A stretch of 64,000 nt of DNA from positions 1 through 64,000 of the forward strand of contig CAYWLQ010000006.1 in assembly GCA_964458775.1 (NCBI GenBank), in the 5' to 3' direction. Positions 16,247 to 25,859 of the stretch are shown one piece after another; position 1 is the first letter of the stretch, and every line of letters begins with the position of its first letter. The position numbers and the translations under genes are program-made. The notes under the pieces are model-generated. The model was not told where the DNA came from. It did not search any database and was given only the letters and a program-made list of their open reading frames with translations. Source of the DNA: CAYWLQ01 sp964458775. GTDB taxonomy: Bacteria > Myxococcota_A > Polyangia > JAAYKL01.

Positions 16247-17542
16247 ATGAACGAGAATCTGGAAACCAAACGGTGGAGAATCGCCGGTGCCGCGATCACG
16301 ATGCAGCTTTGTCTTGGGACAGTTTATGCATGGTCAGTGTATAAGAAACCGCTCATGTCCATGCACGGCTGGGGGGATACAGCAACCCAAATCACCTTTA
16401 TGATTCACATTGGGGCACTCGGTCTTGCTGCAGCGTTCGGCGGCAGTTTGCTTGACAAAAAGGGACCGCGTTTTGTGGCCACTATCGGCGGTATTCTCTT
16501 TGGATGCGGAACGTTGCTTGCCGGCCTCGCAGATCAAATCAGCAGCCTTCCTCTGATGTATCTGGGATTCGGTCTCATCGCCGGTCTCGGAAACGGTTGC
16601 GGATATATTACACCTATCGCTACATTGATTCGATGGTTTCCGGACAAACGAGGATTGGTAACCGGGCTTGCTGTGATGGGATTCGGGCTCGGCGCATTTG
16701 TTATCGGTAAGATTTCACCCGACATGATCAACGGATTTATGGTGATGGAAGGCGACAAGATGATTGAATCGGGTGTGGCGAAGACCTTCTTCATTTGGGG
16801 AGCTTTATTTTTGGTGGTAGTTACCGGCGCAGCACAGCTGTACAAAAATCCGCCTCAGGGATGGCTGCCGGCCGGATTCACCCCCAAACAAGGAGCGGTG
16901 AGCGCGGCCGAGTCTTTATCGTTTGACCAAGCGATCAAACGGCCTCAATGGTGGATGTTGTGGGGAATGTTGTTCCTGAATATATCTGCCGGCATGGGAC
17001 TTATCTCACAGCTGTCTCCCCTTGCGCAAAATCTCTATAAAAGCATTGCCGATACCTCGCTTTCCGATGTGGATATGCTCAAAGCGCTTGCGGTGGCAGG
17101 CGGTTTTGTGGTCTCCATCTCCTCTATTTTCAACGGGTTGGGCAGAGTGTTCTGGGCGAGCGTTTCCGACAAGATAGGGCGCCGCAATGTTTTCATCACC
17201 ATGTTTGTGACGCAAGCGGTCATTTACCTGCTGATAGCGACTCAAGTTATCAACAGTTACTATATCTTCCTCGTTGCCGCCTGCTATCTGCTCGCCTGTC
17301 TCGGCGGAGGATTCGCCACTATGCCGGCGTTTGCCGCTGATTCGTTCGGCCCCAAATACATCGGCAAAGTATACGGCATCATGCTTACTGCTTGGAGCTG
17401 TGCGGGTATCGTCGGTCCCTTGGTGTTCGCCTCTTTAAAGGACCAATCTCTTTATATCGCTGCCGGTCTTCTGGTCATCGGCCTGGTCATAGCGCTGATA
17501 TTCAAGCCTCCGGTGCGAGAGACAGTAAAGGCCCCCGCTTAA
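16247..17542 (+). CDS. OFA-family MFS transporter (oxalate/formate or monocarboxylate antiporter type)
   Basis: A 431-residue protein with 12 predicted membrane helices. The opening, RWRIAGAAITMQLCLGTVYAWSVYKKPL, is the hallmark of the oxalate:formate antiporter (OFA) family, and an RRNVFI-type loop follows TM8. The family exchanges or imports small carboxylates (oxalate, formate, lactate, pyruvate); the substrate cannot be told from sequence. A strong AAGGAGG lies 7 bp before the ATG. GC is visibly higher than in neighbours. The stop overlaps by 4 bp the stop of the opposite-strand gene. Confidence 0.85.
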   Translation: MNENLETKRWRIAGAAITMQLCLGTVYAWSVYKKPLMSMHGWGDTATQITFMIHIGALGLAAAFGGSLLDKKGPRFVATIGGILFGCGTLLAGLADQISSLPLMYLGFGLIAGLGNGCGYITPIATLIRWFPDKRGLVTGLAVMGFGLGAFVIGKISPDMINGFMVMEGDKMIESGVAKTFFIWGALFLVVVTGAAQLYKNPPQGWLPAGFTPKQGAVSAAESLSFDQAIKRPQWWMLWGMLFLNISAGMGLISQLSPLAQNLYKSIADTSLSDVDMLKALAVAGGFVVSISSIFNGLGRVFWASVSDKIGRRNVFITMFVTQAVIYLLIATQVINSYYIFLVAACYLLACLGGGFATMPAFAADSFGPKYIGKVYGIMLTAWSCAGIVGPLVFASLKDQSLYIAAGLLVIGLVIALIFKPPVRETVKAPA

Positions 17543-18270
17543 TTTTCCGTGTATTTATTGGTAATTTTAGGTTTTTGGGGATGATGAGGGATTCGACAAG
17601 ACATAATTGTTCTTTCCAACTCACCCAACGGATTCAACATAATGCGAACAAGTAGAGACACTCTTTGATTCTTAATTTTGTAAGCTGCTTTGACACCTAA
17701 GAATCTAAGCTCTCCTATTAATATTCCTGCTAACGGAGTCCAGAAAAGATCTACGGTTGAAGGAAGTCTAAACCATCCTTCAACCATATATTCCCACACG
17801 AAAGAGGTATATATAGCGAACAGTCCGGCCGTAACCGGGCGATATCCCCAATCTCTTGCAGCTAGGTATAGTTCTGACCCTAAGATTCCGTGAGCTAAAA
17901 GATTAAAGTACCACCAATCACCGTCTGATCCCAGTATGTTGGTATCGTAGACGTAATTTGGAGGGTTGGTCCAGCTTTCTTTAAATTGTTTCCAATTCTT
18001 ACCGGTTTTGAGAGGAGAATAAGACTCAGGCCATAAAGCAGCACTTGCAACTACCATTATGCTCTCGAGAGCTGCAATTCTGACGAACGGAATAACCGCA
18101 TTTTTATTGCATTCTTTGCATTTTAACGAATGTTCGGGAATGTCTTTGGCGCTTAGTTGAATTGAGAATATCAATATTGAAAAAACAGATAAATTTCTGA
18201 TGAACCTCAATGGCAATGATATTCCCTTGTTATTAAGTTGCCCAAACGACATCGGATTATTGAGGTTCAA
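17539..18270 (-). CDS. DUF3943 membrane protein
   Basis: A 243-residue protein with an N-terminal hydrophobic segment and the DUF3943 core: NYVYDTNILGSDGDWWYFNLLAHGILGSELYLAARDWGYRP, later FVWEYMVEGWF and WTPLAGILIGE. DUF3943 proteins are predicted envelope membrane proteins of unknown role, sometimes next to lipid-phosphatase genes. The start is uncertain: TTG 18270, ATG 18252, or a later TTG that would leave a short signal-peptide-like start. It converges with the MFS gene. Confidence 0.72.
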   Translation of the reverse strand: MNLNNPMSFGQLNNKGISLPLRFIRNLSVFSILIFSIQLSAKDIPEHSLKCKECNKNAVIPFVRIAALESIMVVASAALWPESYSPLKTGKNWKQFKESWTNPPNYVYDTNILGSDGDWWYFNLLAHGILGSELYLAARDWGYRPVTAGLFAIYTSFVWEYMVEGWFRLPSTVDLFWTPLAGILIGELRFLGVKAAYKIKNQRVSLLVRIMLNPLGELERTIMSCRIPHHPQKPKITNKYTEN

Positions 18271-18423
18271 TTAACCGCCTTAGTCAATCTTAAAAAGAAA
18301 AGTAAACATTTCATGACCGTTCCTGACAAAAACATTTTCTTTTTTTTTGACTTTGTATATACCCCGCCGCCGCCGGTTAGTCGGTCAATTAATCTTTTCG
18401 AATACACGAATAGGAATTTCCCA

Positions 18424-20052
18424 TTGAAAAAACTGATACTGGTCTATTGTCCCGGTGCTTCTCCTACAACTGTGCCGCTTGGCGTTTGTTCGCTGACTGC
18501 ATATATTCGTATTAATTGTAATGATGTTGAAGTTAGGCAAGCAGATCTTTCAATAGGTATGCGACTTTCTTGTTTTGATAATACCGAAGAGGCAAATCTT
18601 GCTTTGCCCTTTTTTACAGGACAGCTTGGAAACTTCTTTGACAGTTCAGTTTACAGTGCATATCAAAGCGAGCTTTTCTCTTTTTTTGAGAGGTGGAGGG
18701 CTGAGGAGAGAGCATTGTCTGAGGCGTTGTCAAAGGACTTTGTTTCTGTAGAAGTTGAACAATATGCTTCTAGATTGGATTCGTTGATAACGCTCACAGG
18801 AGAGGAAATAGTTGCTCTTTCCGCTGCTTTTCCGGAACAAGTGCTTCATGCTGTTTTCATTGCGAAGATTCTAAAACGAAAGCATCCTGAGTTGACTATA
18901 CTTTTGGGCGGTTCAGCTTTGTCTGTTGTTGATGTAGATGATTTACTTGCGGCTGTTCCGGAGCTGGATTTTATTTTTAGAGGAGAGGGAGAAATTGGAC
19001 TTAGTGAATTCTTAAAAGGCATTCATCCTTCTTTAATTAATGGGTTTTCTTTTCGTATTAATAACATTACCAAAAGCAATCCGGCTCCGACGTCGGTTAG
19101 ACCGGAAATGCTTCCTTCCCCTGATTTGAGCGATTTATCTCTTAAATCTTATCTCAATCCTGTTCCTGTTGTTCCTGTGCTTTTTTCAAGAGGGTGTAAG
19201 TGGCGAAAATGTCGCTTTTGCAGTCATAATTTTAGTTTTTCAGGATATCGCAAACATTCTTTTGAATGCTTTGTGAACACACTTTCATACTACAAACTGC
19301 AAAACGGAATATCGATGTTTTATATCGCTGACCAATACATCAGTGCTGAGGATCTTTTGGGTATCAGCGAAGAGATACTCAGGCAGAATCTTGATATTCG
19401 TTTTCATGTAATGGGACGTCCGTCAAATGACTATTCCCCCAAAGTTCTTGAGACTGCTTTTGCGGCAGGGTGTCGCTGGATTAGTTGGGGAGCGGAAACT
19501 TTTTCTTCTCGACTGCTTGATATTTGCAACAAGGGAACAAATCCGACAGATATTGTACAAGTATTAAAAAACTCAAAAAAAGCCGGCATCAGCAATTTGG
19601 CTATGATGATATTCGGTTTGCCCGGATCTAATGATTTTGAGCTACAACAAACATTGGATACAGCATCGAATGTAAGCGATGTAGTGGATGCGTTTACTTC
19701 TAGTTGTTTTCAATTGTTTGAACATACTCCTTTCTTCAAGCGAGCCGAGGAATTCGGTCTTATTCCCGAAGAGCGTGAAACGCTTTTTATTGTCAGCGGA
19801 AAACCGGTGCATTCGTATCGGCGTTCATATTCTATCCGACTTGACAACGGAGGACGTGCACTGCCTCAAGCGGCAGTAGAAGCGGCCAAGTGGAAACAGT
19901 GGCAATTGTTTGTGCGAGGAGGAGAATCATTTTTCGAAAGCCTTCCTGCTGAACATTATCTACTCTTTGCGGCTAAGTTTGCAGACGGTGAGTTTACTTT
20001 TAGAACACCTACCAAACCGTCAACACCTCGACCTCTGCGCCGTGCCGGCTGA
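18424..20052 (+). CDS. B12-binding radical SAM protein
   Basis: A 542-residue protein. The start TTG 18424 is chosen because AGGA lies 8 bp before it and the cobalamin-binding Rossmann domain (KKLILVYCPGASPTTVPLG) begins there; the upstream extension is low complexity. The N-terminal domain includes LLGGSALS and FIFRGEGE, typical of B12-binding radical SAM enzymes. The cluster motif is C258-x4-C263-x2-C266 in RGCKWRKCRFC, then the TIM barrel with WGAET and LMMIFGLPG. Such enzymes do methylations or ring rearrangements; the substrate is unknown. No other maturation gene is adjacent. Confidence 0.82.
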   Translation: MKKLILVYCPGASPTTVPLGVCSLTAYIRINCNDVEVRQADLSIGMRLSCFDNTEEANLALPFFTGQLGNFFDSSVYSAYQSELFSFFERWRAEERALSEALSKDFVSVEVEQYASRLDSLITLTGEEIVALSAAFPEQVLHAVFIAKILKRKHPELTILLGGSALSVVDVDDLLAAVPELDFIFRGEGEIGLSEFLKGIHPSLINGFSFRINNITKSNPAPTSVRPEMLPSPDLSDLSLKSYLNPVPVVPVLFSRGCKWRKCRFCSHNFSFSGYRKHSFECFVNTLSYYKLQNGISMFYIADQYISAEDLLGISEEILRQNLDIRFHVMGRPSNDYSPKVLETAFAAGCRWISWGAETFSSRLLDICNKGTNPTDIVQVLKNSKKAGISNLAMMIFGLPGSNDFELQQTLDTASNVSDVVDAFTSSCFQLFEHTPFFKRAEEFGLIPEERETLFIVSGKPVHSYRRSYSIRLDNGGRALPQAAVEAAKWKQWQLFVRGGESFFESLPAEHYLLFAAKFADGEFTFRTPTKPSTPRPLRRAG

Positions 20053-20245
20053 ATTTTTTTTCAGTTACAGACAAATTAGTTTTTGGCAGTGTTAGTTCAA
20101 TAAAAAACTTTTTATTAGAATTTAAAACTTTCTGCGTAAGTTTTGTTATCCGCTGTGTGATTTGTTTGTGAAAAGAAATTGCTTAAGCAAGAAAAAAAAC
20201 CGGATGAAAAGAAACGCTAAATGAAAAGAAAAACGGAGGTATGAG

Positions 20246-21970
20246 ATGAAGGAAAAAACAGGAACACTTAGGAAAAGATTGATGTTGATTGCTATTTTAA
20301 GCGCGCTGTATGCTGTCGGCTGTTTTGAAAATACTGTCTTACAAACCGAAAGCGGTCCTTTAAAAACAACAAACGACATCTATGATAAGGGGTATAGACT
20401 GTCTTCTGTTCAGTATGACGGAGTAGATCTGTTAGTTGTTTTGGACAATTCCTACTCTATGGCCGAAGAACAACAAATTCTTGCAACCCATTTCTTTCCG
20501 CTGATAAACAGCTTAACCAAACCGGTTCAGGGAGATCCCAGTTGGTTTTTTCCGGCAGTGGAGAATTTAAAAGTTGCTGTTGTAACCACGGATATCGGAC
20601 TTCAGTATGGAGAATCGGGAGACATATGGGGAGTTCCGAACTCTATACCGACCTGCGAAGAATCGTATGGAGATAATGGAAATTTTAGAACGGTTCAACA
20701 CGGTGTCAGTTCAGTCAATATTGAGAACGGTGTAATTAAATGCGATCCGTTGGGTGATCATTGTCCTGCCGGTTATACCTGCGAAAGTGACGGATTTTGC
20801 TATGGAAGCGGATCTGTTGCCTGTACAACCGGCGTAGGTCCTGTATTAAGCACCAATGCGGCAGCGCCCAACAGCGAAATTGCCGCCCAAGCCGCCTGTA
20901 CGGCAATGCAGGGAACAAACGGCTGCGGTTTTGAACAACCGCTTGAGGCCATCGTGAAAGCCTTTAAAAATCAACCCTCGTTTGCCGAAGAAAGCCATGT
21001 GTTGGCAGTAATAGTGGTATCTGATGAAGAGGATTGCTCAATTGAGGATCCGGGTTTGTTTTCTTCAGAAAACTGGCTGAATCCTCGGAAAATAAACATT
21101 GCTTGTAATTATCCCAACAACAATTTTTTGTTTGATACTGTCAGGTATCGCGAAAAACTCTTAGAAGCCAAGGGCGGTATTGATGAAGCGTTGGTATTTT
21201 CTGCAATAGTTGGAGTACCTCCGGCAGTTTCAGGAGAAGAGGCTGTTTGCGAAGGAAGCGGAGCGGAACTGTCTCAATCAGGATGTCTTGATAGAGATGA
21301 AATGCAGATTACTCCGGTAGAATTTGTTCCAGATAGTCCAGGTACTTACGAACACTTTGCACCGGCTTGTCAGAGAAAAAACTCTTCCGGTCAGGTTGAT
21401 GTAACTCTTGCCAGACCCGGACGACGCTTTGTGGAGACCGCAGAGCAATTCGGATCTAATGGTTTTGTACACTCCATTTGCAATGAAGATTGGTCGCCGG
21501 CGCTGCTTCGCACAGGAGAAGCAATTGCCTCCAAACTCAACCGTCCCTGCTTTCCTCACAAAGCTCCGTGGACCGAACAAAACTCATCCGATTGCCCGAA
21601 TTGCGGAGTCGTAGCTGATACTTGTGATCTTTTTGTCGAATACAGTATTTCCAATGATGATTTGGAAACTTTTAGATGTCCTCAGGAGTTGTACGAAGGT
21701 TTAGATGAAAACACCAAAGACGCATACGAAAACAAAACCATCTTGGAAACCTCAGACCAAAATACAAAAGTATTCTGTGCCGTACCGAAAGTTGCAACAC
21801 CGCTTGCCTGTGCAGATGCTCTGACTGCAGAAGAATTGGAAGAAGAAATCGGTTGGACCTATTGCGAGCAAGATGAAAGATGTGAACAGATGATCAACAC
21901 CACCAAACTAGCCAAAGACATAGCAGCCGGACATCCGTTTGCATATCGTTGTGTTGTTGAGGTTAACTGA
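20246..21970 (+). CDS. vWA-domain lipoprotein
   Basis: A 574-residue protein behind a strong ACGGAGG. Signal peptide ends at C26 (lipobox AVGC). A von Willebrand A domain begins at about residue 60, with the MIDAS start D67-N-S-Y-S71. Many Cys (about 35) in the second half suggest a disulphide-rich exported protein. The layout (lipobox, 'VDLLVVLDNSYSMAEEQ', 'VAVVTTDIG', Cys-rich tail) is a recurrent Myxococcota surface family, probably for adhesion or metal-dependent protein binding. It stands alone. Confidence 0.82.
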   Translation: MKEKTGTLRKRLMLIAILSALYAVGCFENTVLQTESGPLKTTNDIYDKGYRLSSVQYDGVDLLVVLDNSYSMAEEQQILATHFFPLINSLTKPVQGDPSWFFPAVENLKVAVVTTDIGLQYGESGDIWGVPNSIPTCEESYGDNGNFRTVQHGVSSVNIENGVIKCDPLGDHCPAGYTCESDGFCYGSGSVACTTGVGPVLSTNAAAPNSEIAAQAACTAMQGTNGCGFEQPLEAIVKAFKNQPSFAEESHVLAVIVVSDEEDCSIEDPGLFSSENWLNPRKINIACNYPNNNFLFDTVRYREKLLEAKGGIDEALVFSAIVGVPPAVSGEEAVCEGSGAELSQSGCLDRDEMQITPVEFVPDSPGTYEHFAPACQRKNSSGQVDVTLARPGRRFVETAEQFGSNGFVHSICNEDWSPALLRTGEAIASKLNRPCFPHKAPWTEQNSSDCPNCGVVADTCDLFVEYSISNDDLETFRCPQELYEGLDENTKDAYENKTILETSDQNTKVFCAVPKVATPLACADALTAEELEEEIGWTYCEQDERCEQMINTTKLAKDIAAGHPFAYRCVVEVN

Positions 21971-21997
21971 TTTTACAGACGCTGACTGTTACCGTAT

Positions 21998-22606
21998 TTA
22001 GTCTTTCTCACCGAGAACTCGTAAAATAGAAATAAATCCTGATTCGTGTTCTTTAGCGCCTTGAGGAGATACCCATGCGTCAAAAAAGGTTCCTTTGGGT
22101 GATTGCAAATGAACAAATTCCAGTGGGCAGTTTTGGTTAAACGGGTTTTTGGGTGCAATACCCAAATCTGCTCCCGGATATGCAGAAGAACCGTCTACGG
22201 CTTTGGTACGCTTGCCCAAGGCAAGAATTTGTTTGTAATGTCCTCGTTCTCCAAATTCACTATGTTCACGTGATATTAAAACTCGCCCGTTGGATGTTAA
22301 GCCTATTTGTACATTAGGAATATAAGAGGAAACTCCAATCAATGCACCGGAAGCAGCATTAAGTACCGAACTCGCCGCCTGGCCGGCTGCACTTTTGGGT
22401 TTGGTGTAATCCAAACCGCTCCAAGTACCGACAATCTTTTCTCCGTCTTTTAGTTTGAAATAGCGGGAGTAAAAGTTATGCATAGCCTCTGCTGCTTGCT
22501 CCGGAGTCATCGCAGCTACTTTTGCAAATATTTTTTTTCGCATAACAGAAGTCACCGCAACAATTGCTATAATAAAAATTATCGGAATTAAATAATATAT
22601 TACCAT
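21998..22606 (-). CDS. Membrane-anchored protein of unknown function
   Basis: A 202-residue protein with one N-terminal transmembrane helix (residues 3-20) followed by KK and a cytoplasmic or periplasmic domain with no family I recognise. Within it, EKIVGTWSGLDYTKP and VQIGLTSNGRVLISREH look like a small beta-sheet domain. GGAGGTAACAG precedes the ATG at good distance. Confidence 0.6.
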   Translation of the reverse strand: MVIYYLIPIIFIIAIVAVTSVMRKKIFAKVAAMTPEQAAEAMHNFYSRYFKLKDGEKIVGTWSGLDYTKPKSAAGQAASSVLNAASGALIGVSSYIPNVQIGLTSNGRVLISREHSEFGERGHYKQILALGKRTKAVDGSSAYPGADLGIAPKNPFNQNCPLEFVHLQSPKGTFFDAWVSPQGAKEHESGFISILRVLGEKD

Positions 22607-22673
22607 CTGTTACCTCCGTGAGATACGAGCTATATCATTGTCAATTGCAACGTCAAGATAGGGGGTTATGATT

Positions 22674-22739
22674 GGGGACTGTCACTATTGATTCTGGGGA
22701 CTGTCACTATTGATTCTGGGGACTGTCACTATTGATTCT
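22674..22739 (+). repeat. Three tandem 22-bp repeats
   Basis: GGGGACTGTCACTATTGATT followed by CT is repeated three times without a break (22674-22695, 22696-22717, 22718-22739), all identical. A related GGTGACAGTCCCC occurs in reverse orientation near 13451. It sits between the divergently transcribed membrane protein and dnaE2 genes. With no spacers it is not a CRISPR array. Confidence 0.95.
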
Positions 22740-22774
22740 ATTGATTTACCTATTGATTTGATTTTGACAACTAT

Positions 22775-22828
22775 TTGCCTACTTTTTACACCGATGTTAT
22801 ACTGTACAAATGTTTAGTTTTAACAAAA
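22775..22828 (+). promoter_or_regulatory. dnaE2 promoter with leaderless start and SOS-box-like sequence
   Basis: TTGCCT (22775-22780), 17 bp, then TATACT (22798-22803) make a good sigma-70 promoter whose start point would be the A of the ATG at 22810. No Shine-Dalgarno is possible upstream, so the mRNA is probably leaderless. Overlapping it, TACTGT followed after 8 bp by TTAGT (22800-22818) resembles half of a LexA box, which would fit damage control of this gene. Confidence 0.45.
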
Positions 22829-25800
22829 CATATGCTCCTCTTTGGTGCAAAAGCAACTTTTCCTTTTTGGAAGGTGCAAGCCATCCTGAAGAGTTGGTGG
22901 AAGAGGCTCATCATTTGGGGCTTAGGTATTTGGCTCTTACTGATCGGGACGGAATGTACGGTTCGGTTAAAGCTTTGCTTAAAGCAGAGGAGAGGGGTAT
23001 CAAGCTGATTATCGGAAGTGAGATTAGTCTTAATGACGAATCGCGGTTGGTGCTTCTTGTAAAAAATAAACAGGGCTACGGAGACTTGTGCTCACTTATC
23101 TCAAAAGGGAGGCTGCGCTCTCCCAAAGGTTTTTCTTGTGTAACTTTAAGTGAGGTTTGTGAAGCTGCTTCAGATTTATTTTGTTTATGGGGCGGACGGA
23201 AAAGCTCCCTTGTGCTTGAGGAGGAACCGACTTCCGCAGCGTGCATGCTAAAAGACGCTTTCGGCCCAAGACTTTTTGCTATGGCGGCCAGACGGCGTAT
23301 TGCCGAAGAAGTTGTGGAAGAAAAACGTCTTATTTCAAGAGCTGTTAAATATAATTTGGAAATTGTTGCTTCATGTGAAGTGCTATACCATTCGATATCT
23401 CGGCGGCCTCTGCAGGATGTACTTACCTGCATTCGCAAAAAGTGTACGCTTGCATCAGCAGGACGGCGCATTCAACCCAATGGGGAATTATATCTTAGGT
23501 CTTTTGTCGATTTTGAAGGTCTGTTTTTGGATTTACCGAAGGCTGTGGAAAAAACAGTTGAAATTGCAGAAGCCTGCGACTTTTCTTTGCGACAGCTTCG
23601 TTATCGCTATCCTGCAGAAGCTCTTCCGAACGGCACTTCAACAGCCGAACAGCTTCGACAACTTACTTTTGCCGGAGCCGCTATACGCTATAAAAACCAT
23701 ATTCCTGATCCTGTAGTAAACCAGCTTGAAAGAGAACTCGCCCTAATCGAAGAGCTGGATTATCCGGGGTATTTTCTCACCATGTGGGAAATAGTTCGCT
23801 TTTGTCGGGAACGCAACATTCTTTGTCAGGGAAGGGGTTCTGCTGCAAACTCAGCGGTATGTTTTTGTTTGGACATAACAGCTGTTGACCCGGTGCGTAT
23901 GGAGCTTCTTTTTGAACGTTTTATTTCCAGAGAAAGAGCCGAACCTCCGGATATAGATTTGGATATTGAACACGAGCGAAGAGAAGAAGTCATTCAGCAT
24001 GTATATCACAAATACGGTCGAGACCGTGCTGCAATGGTTGCGTCTGTTATTCGTTATCAATCTAAGTCGGCAATTAGGGATATAGGTAAGGTGTTTGAGT
24101 TGACAGAGGACGAGCTGTTAAAAGACAGTCCGACCCAGTCGTTTTCGTCCCCATTGTCCCCGTCGTCCCTAGCGAGAGAGCTTATCGGTTTTCCAAGACA
24201 TTTGTCGATTCATCCAGGAGGATTTTTATTGGGTTCTGAACCGGTTCATCGCTTGGTTCCGATTGAAAACGGCACTATGCCGGATAGAACTGTAATTCAG
24301 TGGGACAAAGACGACATTGAAGCCTTGGGACTTTTTAAGGTAGACCTGTTAGGATTGGGAGCTTTAAGTCACTTACACCGAACTTTTGATTTAATAAAAA
24401 GCGAACACAATCTTAATCTATCTATGGCTGTGATACCTTCCGATGATCGAGCAACTTTTGATATGATTTGTCGTGGAGAAACAGTCGGCGTATTTCAAAT
24501 TGAAAGCAGAGCTCAAATGGCTATGCTTCCCAGATTAAAGCCTAAATGCTTTTATGATTTAGTTATCGAAGTAAGCATTGTTCGACCCGGTCCGATTACC
24601 GGAGGGATGGTTCATCCCTACATAAACCGTAGAAACGGTTTAGAAGCTGTTACCTATCCGCATCCCAAATTAGAGCCGGTTCTTAAAAAAACTCTAGGTG
24701 TACCTCTGTTTCAAGAACAGGTTATGAAGCTTGCTATGGTTGCGGCTGATTATACACCGGGAGAGGCGGATCAACTGAGACGAGATATGGCCGCTTGGAA
24801 AAAAGCCGGACGAATAGAGCGCCATCACAATCTTTTGGTCTCAAGAATGAAACAAAAAGGCATTGATGAAGAATTTGCCAATCGAGTTTTTGAACAAATT
24901 AGAGGATTCGGCGAATACGGCTTTCCTGAAAGCCATGCAGCAAGCTTTGCCCTTATAAGCTATGCATCGGCCTATTTGAGATGTCACTTTCCTACAGAAT
25001 TTGTCTGCGGATTGCTCAATTCTTTGCCTATGGGTTTCTATACTTCGGCAACTATTATAGAAGATGCCAAGAGAATGGGAGTAACCGTAAAACCGGTTAC
25101 TGTAAAAAAAAGCGAATGGAACTGTTCAATAGAAAATAACGCAGTGCGTATGGGTTTGAAATTTATCAAAGGTTTGGGAGTAAAGGATTTTGCGGCAATT
25201 GCTTCTGAACGTGTCGATTCACCCTTTATTTCTGTCGAAGATTTTGCAAGACGCACAAAAATCTATAAAGACACATTATCTGCTTTGGCTGAAGCAGGCG
25301 CTTTTGATTGTTTCAATCTATCTCGCCGACAAGCTTTATGGCAAGTAATCGGGTTTGTTCGCGAAAACGAAAATACTTTAAACTTTCCTTCAAACCAAAA
25401 ACCTCCTATGTTCAGTGAGCTGTCCGATTTTGAAACCGTATCATGGGACTTTGCATGCTCCGGATATTCCATTCATGCGCATCCCTTAGCACCGCTTAGA
25501 CCGCAGCTTAGCGCTATAAAGTTGTTGTGCGCTTCGGATTTGTCTACACAAAAAAACGGAAGCAGAATTCGTTTTGCAGGCATGGTAATATGCAGACAAC
25601 GCCCGTCCACTGCCGGCGGAGTAACCTTTATGACTTTAGAGGACGAAACCGGTTTTGCAAATCTTGTGATATGGAAAAATGTATATGAAGCCTATGAAAT
25701 GTTGGCCCAAACAGCATCCCTGTTGGGTGTTATCGGAAAAATTCAGGCCAAGGATGGAGTTGTTCACCTAATAGCTGAACAGCTGTTTTTACCCAAAATA

Positions 25801-25839
25801 GCGGCGCCCAAAAGTATTCAAAGCAGAGATTTTAGATAA
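22810..25839 (+). CDS. dnaE2: Error-prone DNA polymerase III alpha subunit DnaE2 (ImuC)
   Basis: A 1009-residue C-family polymerase. The N-terminal PHP domain opens with CKSNFSFLEGASHPEELVE, the DnaE2 (not DnaE1) signature. The polymerase palm has GRGSAANSAVCFCL and the acidic PPDIDLD motif at about residues 378-385, and the C-terminus has an OB-fold (GSRIRFAGMVICRQRP, FMTLEDETG). DnaE2 performs mutagenic lesion bypass together with ImuA and ImuB, neither of which is nearby. ATG 22810 lacks a ribosome binding site and seems leaderless. The stop lies 11 bp from the stop of the convergent caspase gene. Confidence 0.9.
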   Translation: MFSFNKTYAPLWCKSNFSFLEGASHPEELVEEAHHLGLRYLALTDRDGMYGSVKALLKAEERGIKLIIGSEISLNDESRLVLLVKNKQGYGDLCSLISKGRLRSPKGFSCVTLSEVCEAASDLFCLWGGRKSSLVLEEEPTSAACMLKDAFGPRLFAMAARRRIAEEVVEEKRLISRAVKYNLEIVASCEVLYHSISRRPLQDVLTCIRKKCTLASAGRRIQPNGELYLRSFVDFEGLFLDLPKAVEKTVEIAEACDFSLRQLRYRYPAEALPNGTSTAEQLRQLTFAGAAIRYKNHIPDPVVNQLERELALIEELDYPGYFLTMWEIVRFCRERNILCQGRGSAANSAVCFCLDITAVDPVRMELLFERFISRERAEPPDIDLDIEHERREEVIQHVYHKYGRDRAAMVASVIRYQSKSAIRDIGKVFELTEDELLKDSPTQSFSSPLSPSSLARELIGFPRHLSIHPGGFLLGSEPVHRLVPIENGTMPDRTVIQWDKDDIEALGLFKVDLLGLGALSHLHRTFDLIKSEHNLNLSMAVIPSDDRATFDMICRGETVGVFQIESRAQMAMLPRLKPKCFYDLVIEVSIVRPGPITGGMVHPYINRRNGLEAVTYPHPKLEPVLKKTLGVPLFQEQVMKLAMVAADYTPGEADQLRRDMAAWKKAGRIERHHNLLVSRMKQKGIDEEFANRVFEQIRGFGEYGFPESHAASFALISYASAYLRCHFPTEFVCGLLNSLPMGFYTSATIIEDAKRMGVTVKPVTVKKSEWNCSIENNAVRMGLKFIKGLGVKDFAAIASERVDSPFISVEDFARRTKIYKDTLSALAEAGAFDCFNLSRRQALWQVIGFVRENENTLNFPSNQKPPMFSELSDFETVSWDFACSGYSIHAHPLAPLRPQLSAIKLLCASDLSTQKNGSRIRFAGMVICRQRPSTAGGVTFMTLEDETGFANLVIWKNVYEAYEMLAQTASLLGVIGKIQAKDGVVHLIAEQLFLPKIAAPKSIQSRDFR

Positions 25840-25859
25840 AATAGTCGTTCTATTTTTTT
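25838..25859 (+). terminator. Terminator between dnaE2 and the caspase gene
   Basis: AAAATAG (25838-25844), loop TCGTT, CTATTTT (25850-25856), then TTT: a perfect 7-bp stem with a U-tract in the + direction, overlapping both convergent stop codons. The mirrored A-tract means it could stop transcription from both sides. Confidence 0.5.

Noticed and set aside
20049..20064. Terminator after the radical SAM gene (CTGAA…TTCAG)
   Set aside because: Only a 5-bp stem whose loop is the T-run itself; no T-run follows.
22674..22739. CRISPR array
   Set aside because: The 22-bp units abut without spacers.
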